From contig CADBTH010000225.1 of assembly GCA_902797495.1 (NCBI GenBank), forward strand, positions 1 to 5,632: a DNA stretch of 5,632 nucleotides, written 5' to 3'. This document shows, piece by piece, positions 1-3,828 of this stretch (positions are counted from its first letter, which is position 1; every line of letters begins with the position of its first letter). The position numbers and the translations under genes were made by a program. The notes beneath the pieces were generated by a model. It ran no database searches. It was given only the letters and a program-made list of their open reading frames with translations, and was not told the DNA's origin. This DNA is from an uncultured Ruminococcus sp. Its GTDB lineage: Bacteria > Bacillota > Clostridia > Oscillospirales > CAG-272.

Positions 1-40
1 CCGAAGGCAACATCATTTGCCCGACAGGGCAAACATCATT
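1..40. repeat. Partial hairpin/spacer repeat (AACATCATT units)
   Basis: The 9-nt unit AACATCATT occurs at 9-17 and again at 32-40, a period of 23 nt. A perfect 7-bp hairpin lies between the units: TTTGCCC at 16-22, loop GACA, GGGCAAA at 27-33. The window opens with CCGAAGGC, which looks like the remainder of another small hairpin (probably GCC-GAA-GGC) whose first base lies outside. The pattern is therefore hairpin, spacer, hairpin, spacer. It reads as the end of an intergenic array of small palindromes separated by a conserved CATCAT spacer, cut by the window edge. No coding role is apparent. Only two spacer units are visible, so calling it a repeat family is inference. Confidence 0.5.
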
Positions 41-41
41 C

Positions 42-78
42 AAAAACGCCTCATTTGTTAGACAAATGAGGCGTTTTT
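42..78 (-). terminator. Intrinsic terminator of the tRNA-Lys gene
   Basis: This is a perfect inverted repeat with 17-bp arms at 42-58 and 62-78 and a 3-nt loop (TAG on the plus strand). The arms begin with AAAAACGCC and end with GGCGTTTTT, so both strands show a GC-containing stem followed by a run of T. It begins 2 nt after the encoded CCA end of the tRNA gene, as expected for its Rho-independent terminator. The symmetry means it could also stop transcription arriving from the left on the plus strand. Confidence 0.9.
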
Positions 79-80
79 GT

Positions 81-156
81 TGGTGCTCCATCGGAGATTC
101 GAACTCCGGACACCATGATTAAAAGTCATGTGCTCTACCTACTGAGCTAATGGGGC
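81..156 (-). tRNA. tRNA-Lys (anticodon UUU)
   Basis: The minus strand folds into a full 76-nt cloverleaf with encoded CCA. The parts are acceptor strand GCCCCAT, D arm GCTC-AGTAGGTA-GAGC, anticodon arm CATGA-CTTTTAA-TCATG (anticodon TTT, hence Lys AAA/AAG), a 5-nt variable loop, T arm CGGAG-TTCGAAT-CTCCG, acceptor strand ATGGAGC, discriminator A, and CCA. All stems pair except acceptor position 3-70, where C faces A. A dedicated promoter lies upstream and a strong terminator begins 2 nt downstream, so this is a single-gene transcription unit. The T-loop and D-loop consensus bases are intact, so it is probably functional despite the mismatch. Confidence 0.96.
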
Positions 157-177
157 GTGTACTCAAAGTACTCAAAT

Positions 178-206
178 ATAATAACACACAATTTATTTTA
201 TGTCAA
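178..206 (-). promoter_or_regulatory. Sigma-A promoter for tRNA-Lys
   Basis: On the minus strand a perfect -35 box TTGACA (201-206) is followed by a 17-nt spacer and the -10 box TATTAT (178-183), preceded by TGT (an extended -10). The -10 box ends 21 nt before the first tRNA base, giving a predicted leader of roughly 15 nt. This near-consensus promoter fits a stable RNA gene. Confidence 0.87.
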
Positions 207-226
207 GAGATTTTTTTAAAATAATC

Positions 227-239
227 CCGAAGATTTCGG
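227..239. other. Small palindrome between divergent promoters
   Basis: CCGAA-GAT-TTCGG is a 5-bp inverted repeat with a 3-nt centre. It stands out in the otherwise AT-rich spacer, upstream of both divergent promoters. It could be an operator half-site pair or a minor hairpin. Nothing in the sequence links it to a particular regulator, and an arm of this length can arise by chance. Confidence 0.2.
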
Positions 240-256
240 CTAAATTATAAATAATA

Positions 257-285
257 TTGATTTCTTCGATTTTATGTGTTATAAT
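257..285 (+). promoter_or_regulatory. Extended -10 sigma-A promoter for the DivIVA-like gene
   Basis: TTGATT (257-262), a 17-nt spacer, and a perfect TATAAT (280-285) preceded by TGT (277-279). Transcription is predicted to begin near 292, leaving a leader of about 37 nt. The leader carries the ribosome binding site AAGAAGGG (313-320), 8 nt before the ATG at 329. It is the only convincing promoter upstream of the plus-strand pair, so it probably also drives the XRE gene by read-through. Confidence 0.85.
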
Positions 286-328
286 GTTTTAAACGTAAAT
301 GTAAATTACTCAAAGAAGGGAATAAATA

Positions 329-1444
329 ATGGACGAAATAAAGAAAGAACAGCCGGCTGAACAGGAATTCAAGTTCAGAAAATCGATGGGCGGATTCAAG
401 AAGGAAGACGTAATCAACTTCATCTCCGAGGAGAACCGCAAGTTCGCCGAAGAGCGCGCGGCTATGCAGACGAAAATAGAAGAAGAGACCGCAAAGTCCG
501 AGGCGGCGGCGAAAAAAACTTCCGAGCTCCAGCTCTACTACGAGCTTCTTCTGAAGAAGAGGAGCGAGGAGATCGCGGCGAAGGACGCGGCGATCGCGGA
601 AGCGTCCAAGCAGTCGGATCTCGCGGCAAACGAAGCAGCGGAGGCTGCAAAAGCCAATGCTGAAGCGGCAAAGGCCGAGGCTGAAGCGGCAAAGGCCGAG
701 GCGGAGGCGAAGGCGGCATCTCTCGCAAAGAGATGCGAAGAACTTGAAAGACAGCTCAAGGAGGCGCTCGAGCGCGAGCCCGAGAAGGATACGGCAAAAG
801 AGGACGCTCTGTCCGCCGAGCTCGACGAGGCGAAGGCCGCTGCGGAAGCGCTGAAAGCCGAGGTCGAAGCGGCGAAGGCGGAAGCCGGGGCTGCAAAGGC
901 CGACCTTGATGCGGCAAAAGCGGAGCTTGAGGCTGCAAAAGCCGAGAACGAAGCGCTCAAAGCCGAAAACGAAGAGCTGAAGGCAAAATATGAAGAGGCT
1001 CTCAACGCAGTTCCCGTAACCGACGACGAGGCGGTAAACGCGCTCAAGTCCGCGAACGAGGAACTCGGCGCGGAGAACGAAGGTTTGAGGGCTGAGCTTG
1101 AAGAGCTGAAGAGAAGATTCGAAGCTCTGAAGACCGAGCTTGAGAACGCTGTGCCGGACGAAGAGCCAAGCGAGCCCTTCGCAAACGATACTCCCGCGGC
1201 ACGGGAGTCTGCCAGGCAAGACGCTCCGGTACGCGGATTTCAGGAGACAGCAGCACCGCGCGGGGCTGAGGCGCCGCAGAAGAGGTTAAGCGCGTTCGAT
1301 CAGAGACCGGACGAGGTCTCCGACTCGATCTCGACTCTGCTCGAAGAGATCGCATACAGATGCCGTCTGCTCGCCGCCTACATCAAGATAGGCGCGGAAA
1401 AAGACGACGTGGAGCGCAAGATCGAAAAACAGTTCAAAGACTGA
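329..1444 (+). CDS. DivIVA-like coiled-coil protein
   Basis: This 371-residue protein probably acts as a polar or septal cytoskeletal/scaffold factor. Residues 14-31 (FKFRKSMGGFKKEDVINF) match the N-terminal DivIVA pattern: F-x-K-S, then G-F/Y, then E/D-V-x-x-F. In the DivIVA family this segment forms the lipid-binding head. Residues about 33-275 are continuous charged, alanine-rich coiled coil with many AEAAKAE and ELKAENE heptads. Residues 276-325 form a Pro/Glu/Ala/Arg-rich, probably disordered linker, and residues 326-370 a conserved-looking amphipathic helix with Tyr/Cys/Leu (EEIAYRCRLLAAYIKIG). There is no signal peptide or membrane segment, so it should be cytoplasmic. The start is supported by AAGAAGGG 8 nt upstream and the promoter before it. 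B. subtilis DivIVA is much shorter (about 160 residues), so this is an elongated relative rather than an orthologue. The head match is modest; the coiled coil is certain. Confidence 0.72.
   Translation: MDEIKKEQPAEQEFKFRKSMGGFKKEDVINFISEENRKFAEERAAMQTKIEEETAKSEAAAKKTSELQLYYELLLKKRSEEIAAKDAAIAEASKQSDLAANEAAEAAKANAEAAKAEAEAAKAEAEAKAASLAKRCEELERQLKEALEREPEKDTAKEDALSAELDEAKAAAEALKAEVEAAKAEAGAAKADLDAAKAELEAAKAENEALKAENEELKAKYEEALNAVPVTDDEAVNALKSANEELGAENEGLRAELEELKRRFEALKTELENAVPDEEPSEPFANDTPAARESARQDAPVRGFQETAAPRGAEAPQKRLSAFDQRPDEVSDSISTLLEEIAYRCRLLAAYIKIGAEKDDVERKIEKQFKD
659..700 (+). repeat. Tandem 21-bp heptad repeat inside the DivIVA-like gene
   Basis: Two identical, adjacent 21-nt copies (659-679 and 680-700) each encode the heptad AEAAKAE, residues 111-124. 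Related degenerate copies continue to about 730 and reappear around 840-960. Exact nucleotide identity, rather than only protein similarity, points to recent duplication by slippage or recombination. The coiled-coil length may therefore vary between strains. Confidence 0.85.
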
Positions 1445-1452
1445 TAGCGTAT

Positions 1453-1479
1453 AAGGCGGTCGGGATCCGACCGCCTTTT
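1453..1479 (+). terminator. Intercistronic terminator-like hairpin (possible attenuator)
   Basis: AAGGCGGTCGG (1453-1463) and CCGACCGCCTT (1467-1477) form a perfect 11-bp stem with loop GAT, followed by two more T (a run of four T in all). It starts 8 nt after the DivIVA-like stop codon and ends 1 nt before the GGAGG of the XRE gene (1481-1485). The T-run is short, so termination is probably partial. That would lower expression of the downstream regulator relative to the first gene. Confidence 0.65.
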
Positions 1480-1491
1480 CGGAGGAATGAT

Positions 1492-2376
1492 ATGATCCCC
1501 GTTAACATTGGTGAAAAGATACGGACGGAGAGACTGAAAGCCGATCTGACTCAGGCAAAGCTCGCCGGAGACCGTATCACGAGAAATATGCTCAGCATGA
1601 TCGAAAACGGAGAGGCGACCCCTTCCCTTGACACCGTCGTCTATATTGCCGACAGGCTCGGCGTACCCGCGGGAGTCTTTTTTGCTAAGGACGAGGCGGA
1701 GGAAGCGCTTTTCACAAAAGCGGACGCCGTTGCGAGAGCGAGAGAGCTTTACGACGGAGGAAGATACGAGGACGCGTCCGACGTCTGCCGCCCGTATCCG
1801 TACGACGACGAGCTCTCCCTTATCCTTGCGGAGAGTCTTCTGAAGAGCGCGGAAGAGTTCATGGACAGATCGATGCTGAAGAGCGCGTCGGAAAAGCTGA
1901 AGGAGGCGCGCGGAGCGGCGAAGAGATCGCGCTACGTCAAGGACGATTTCACGGGAACGCTCGACGCGTACTCATCTTTCATATCCTTCGCGAACGACCG
2001 CATAGACCCGGACGTCCTCGCGAAGTGCGCGAAGAATCCGTCCCGGATACCGTCCGGCACTTTTATATTCCTGACCGCTCTCTCCCGCATAGACGAGGGA
2101 GACGTAGAGGCGGTCAAGAGGATCGCCGAGTCTCTTCCCTATATGTCGTCAGATCAGATGAAATATCTCAGGGCGAAATTCCTCTCGTCGGAATTCAAGT
2201 TTTCAAAGGCGCTCGAATTGCTTCTTCCGCTTTCGGAAACGTCGACTCTCGGCTTCATCGGGAAGTACCGTGTCGTCGCCGATATCGAGGCTTGCTACGA
2301 GAACAAGAGGGATTTCGAATCGGCGTACAAGTTCTCTTCGATAAAACACAAGATACTCGAATCTTTCTTGAAATAA
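1492..2376 (+). CDS. XRE-family regulator with helical (TPR-like) tail
   Basis: This 294-residue protein is a probable transcriptional regulator. Residues about 5-63 form a Cro/CI-type HTH: IGEKIRTERLKADLTQAKLA, then NMLSMIENG, then ATPSLDTVVYIADRLGV. That is the usual order of L-T-Q, the recognition helix with S-x-I-E-x-G, P-S, and A-x-x-L-x-V. Residues about 75-290 are all helical with repeated A/L/Y/F spacing typical of TPR-type solenoids (for example ARELYDGGRYEDA near 83-95, and KALELL and FESAYKF near the end), though I cannot assign exact repeats. The ATG at 1492 is chosen because GGAGG (1481-1485) lies 6 nt upstream. The in-frame ATG at 1360 would overlap the DivIVA-like gene by 85 nt without a binding site. 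XRE-plus-TPR architecture is known from RNPP peptide-sensing regulators and from many unstudied Clostridia proteins, so a peptide or protein ligand is possible but unproven. Its target is unknown. Confidence 0.83.
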   Translation: MIPVNIGEKIRTERLKADLTQAKLAGDRITRNMLSMIENGEATPSLDTVVYIADRLGVPAGVFFAKDEAEEALFTKADAVARARELYDGGRYEDASDVCRPYPYDDELSLILAESLLKSAEEFMDRSMLKSASEKLKEARGAAKRSRYVKDDFTGTLDAYSSFISFANDRIDPDVLAKCAKNPSRIPSGTFIFLTALSRIDEGDVEAVKRIAESLPYMSSDQMKYLRAKFLSSEFKFSKALELLLPLSETSTLGFIGKYRVVADIEACYENKRDFESAYKFSSIKHKILESFLK

Positions 2377-2379
2377 AGG

Positions 2380-2403
2380 AACGCGGCGGATTTCCGCCGC
2401 GTT
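2380..2403. terminator. Shared terminator between convergent XRE and MFS genes
   Basis: AACGCGGCGG (2380-2389) pairs with CCGCCGCGTT (2394-2403) around an ATTT loop: 10 bp, mostly GC, followed on the plus strand by TTATTATT. It starts 3 nt after the XRE stop and ends 3 nt before the convergent transporter's stop. On the plus strand it is a good intrinsic terminator. On the minus strand the following CCTTTATTTC is a weaker T-rich tail, so it may work in both directions. Confidence 0.82.
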
Positions 2404-2406
2404 TTA

Positions 2407-3648
2407 TTATTCTCTTTTCTTTTTTGAGGCTCTTCCGAGGACTACCGTGCCGATGAGCATCGCGACGGGAAAGATTATCCCCGCGAGGATACCGGCTTTC
2501 AGGCTGATCTCGTCCGCTCCCGCGCCGATCTTTGCGGCGAGAGAGGCACCCGCGTCGGAGGCGAGCACTTTGTCGGAGACGATCCCCGTCAGGTACGGGC
2601 CGAGCGCGCATCCGACGTCGCCGCCGAGGGCGAGGTAGGAGAACATGGCGGGGCCTCCGCGCGGGAAAGTCTTCGACGACATAGATATCATACCGGGCCA
2701 CAGAAGGCTCACTCCGAGTCCGCAAAGCGCGCATCCCGCGAGCGAGAGTGCAGGCGTTCCGGAAAAGACCGTGACGAGGTAGCAAACTACGGCGAGCGAC
2801 GAGCAGGCCGTCAGCGCGCGCCGCAGATCTATCTTATCTCCGCGCGCTCCGTAATACGTTCTGCCGAGTCCCATAAAAGCGGCGAAAAGACACGGTCCGA
2901 GCAGGTCGCCGACGACCTTGTCGACTCCGAGTCCGCGCTCGCAGAAGAGAGACGCCCACTGCGCCATCACCTGCTCCGCCGCTCCCGCGCAGATCATGAG
3001 GAATATCGTCAGGAGGAATATTTTCCTTCCGAAGAGCCGTCCGGTCGCCTTCGCCGCGCTCTGCGGCTCCGGCTCGATTATCGGGACTCTCGTGAACATT
3101 ATCAGGCTGACGAGAGGAACTGCGACCCAGGCGAACGGGATAAGGTTCCACGACCCCTCTCCGGTCAGAAGCAGAAGGAGGGTCGTTACGAGGATGACGA
3201 AGACCTGCCCCCACGAATAGAACGAATGAAGGAAGGACATCGACGCCTCGCTCGACTTCGTCGGCAGAGAGTCCGTGATCGGGCTGATGACGACCTCGAT
3301 CAGCGCGCCTCCGACAGAATAGAAGAAGACGGATATCAGCACCGCCGCGTGCCGGTTTGACATCACCGCGGGAAGAAGCCCGAGGAAAAGTATACCGAGC
3401 GCGGACACCGCCTGCGAAAGTACGGCGCACCTTCTGTAGCCGAGTACTCCCATGAATTTCACCGAGAGCGCGTCGACGGCTATCTGTATCACGAAGGTGG
3501 CGAGGACTATTGCGGCGATGAACGAATATGAGAAACCGTAGCTCTTTTTGAAGATGACGAAAAAGAGCGGCGCGAGATTCACGACTATCGACTGCGTGAC
3601 GTATCCGAGGCAGCACGCGCCGAGAGTTTTTTTATACTTATTTACCAT
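2407..3648 (-). CDS. Major facilitator superfamily (MFS) transporter
   Basis: This 413-residue protein of normal MFS length has about twelve hydrophobic segments, near residues 9-31, 41-60, 74-95, 100-122, 138-162, 168-186, 209-230, 247-264, 280-296, 300-322, 334-356 and 384-405. A long cytoplasmic loop (187-208) separates the two halves. Signature A-like loops are seen between TM2 and TM3 (D-A-L-S-V-K ... G-Y-R-R) and between TM8 and TM9 (GRTYYGARGDKIDLRR, 262-277). LHSFYSWGQ (140-148) and EQVMAQW (225-231) recall the fucose/sugar permease branch (FucP/COG0738-like), so a sugar or other small solute is plausible. No substrate can be assigned. It is predicted to be in the plasma membrane. The ATG is supported by GGAAGG (3654-3659) 5 nt upstream. 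It follows the 36-residue membrane protein by 52 nt and is probably the last gene of the parC-like transcript. The basic tail KKKRE is consistent with a cytoplasmic C-terminus. Confidence 0.87.
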   Translation of the reverse strand: MVNKYKKTLGACCLGYVTQSIVVNLAPLFFVIFKKSYGFSYSFIAAIVLATFVIQIAVDALSVKFMGVLGYRRCAVLSQAVSALGILFLGLLPAVMSNRHAAVLISVFFYSVGGALIEVVISPITDSLPTKSSEASMSFLHSFYSWGQVFVILVTTLLLLLTGEGSWNLIPFAWVAVPLVSLIMFTRVPIIEPEPQSAAKATGRLFGRKIFLLTIFLMICAGAAEQVMAQWASLFCERGLGVDKVVGDLLGPCLFAAFMGLGRTYYGARGDKIDLRRALTACSSLAVVCYLVTVFSGTPALSLAGCALCGLGVSLLWPGMISMSSKTFPRGGPAMFSYLALGGDVGCALGPYLTGIVSDKVLASDAGASLAAKIGAGADEISLKAGILAGIIFPVAMLIGTVVLGRASKKKRE

Positions 3649-3656
3649 AACTACCT

Positions 3657-3686
3657 TCCGGCACTTTTTTAACAGTATATGCCGGA
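3657..3686 (-). promoter_or_regulatory. Hairpin overlapping the MFS ribosome binding site
   Basis: On the minus strand TCCGGCA (3680-3686) can pair with TGCCGGA (3657-3663) over a 16-nt AT-rich loop. The second arm covers half of the GGAAGG ribosome binding site (3654-3659). Formation of the stem would partly mask translation initiation of the transporter. It has no T-run after it and is not a terminator. A TATACT in the loop could be a -10 box for a separate transporter promoter, but I see no acceptable -35 partner. Confidence 0.35.
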
Positions 3687-3700
3687 CTTTGTTTTTCGGC

Positions 3701-3811
3701 TCAGCCTCCGACGAGCACGCTGATCGCGGCGATACCTCCGCCGACGACCATAAGTCCCGCGAGAATGAGGCATATAAGCCTTACCATGAATTTTCTTTTC
3801 TTTTCGCTCAT
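3701..3811 (-). CDS. Small single-pass membrane protein (36 aa)
   Basis: A 37-codon frame on the minus strand encodes a very basic head, MSEKKRKFMVR (residues 1-11). One hydrophobic helix follows (about 12-34; LICLILAGLMVVGGG, then IAAISVLV), and the protein ends GG. A clear ribosome binding site, GGAGAC (3816-3821), lies 5 nt before the ATG. The gene begins 17 nt after the parC-like stop and precedes the transporter by 52 nt, so it sits inside an apparent operon. The positive-inside rule puts the N-terminus in the cytoplasm. There is no signal-peptidase site I would trust and no lipobox; the single Cys at residue 14 is inside the helix. It resembles in layout short Gram-positive membrane proteins such as Prli42 (basic head, one helix), but I cannot show homology. 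The function is unknown. Conventional length cut-offs would omit it. Confidence 0.68.
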   Translation of the reverse strand: MSEKKRKFMVRLICLILAGLMVVGGGIAAISVLVGG

Positions 3812-3828
3812 AACTGTCTCCGATATTA

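Noticed and set aside
1..40. CRISPR array
   Set aside because: The repeated unit is only 9 nt with a 23-nt period, and the intervening segment is itself a palindrome. That does not fit the direct-repeat and unique-spacer sizes of CRISPR.
538..1047. 169-codon Ala/Ser/Phe-rich minus-strand frame
   Set aside because: Low-complexity shadow of the repeated heptads on the plus strand; no initiation signal or recognisable domain.
272..1219. 315-codon open frame on the minus strand opposite the DivIVA-like gene
   Set aside because: Its Leu/Arg/Phe-rich composition is the complement of the Glu/Ala/Lys coiled coil. It would run through the promoter and start region of the real gene, and it has no ribosome binding site.
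1360..1491. Longer N-terminus for the XRE protein starting at the ATG at 1360
   Set aside because: It adds 44 Arg-rich residues read out of frame from the end of the DivIVA-like gene and reads through the hairpin. It lacks a binding site, whereas ATG 1492 has GGAGG at the right distance and begins at the normal XRE domain boundary.
2834..3616. 260-codon Arg-rich minus-strand frame within the transporter
   Set aside because: Offset-frame shadow of the MFS gene. It is strongly Arg/Pro/Ser rich and lacks the hydrophobic pattern of the real frame.
3664..3679. Independent promoter for the transporter using TATACT in the gap
   Set aside because: The -10-like box is acceptable, but 16-18 nt upstream there is only GC-rich sequence (GAGCCG region) with no resemblance to TTGACA.
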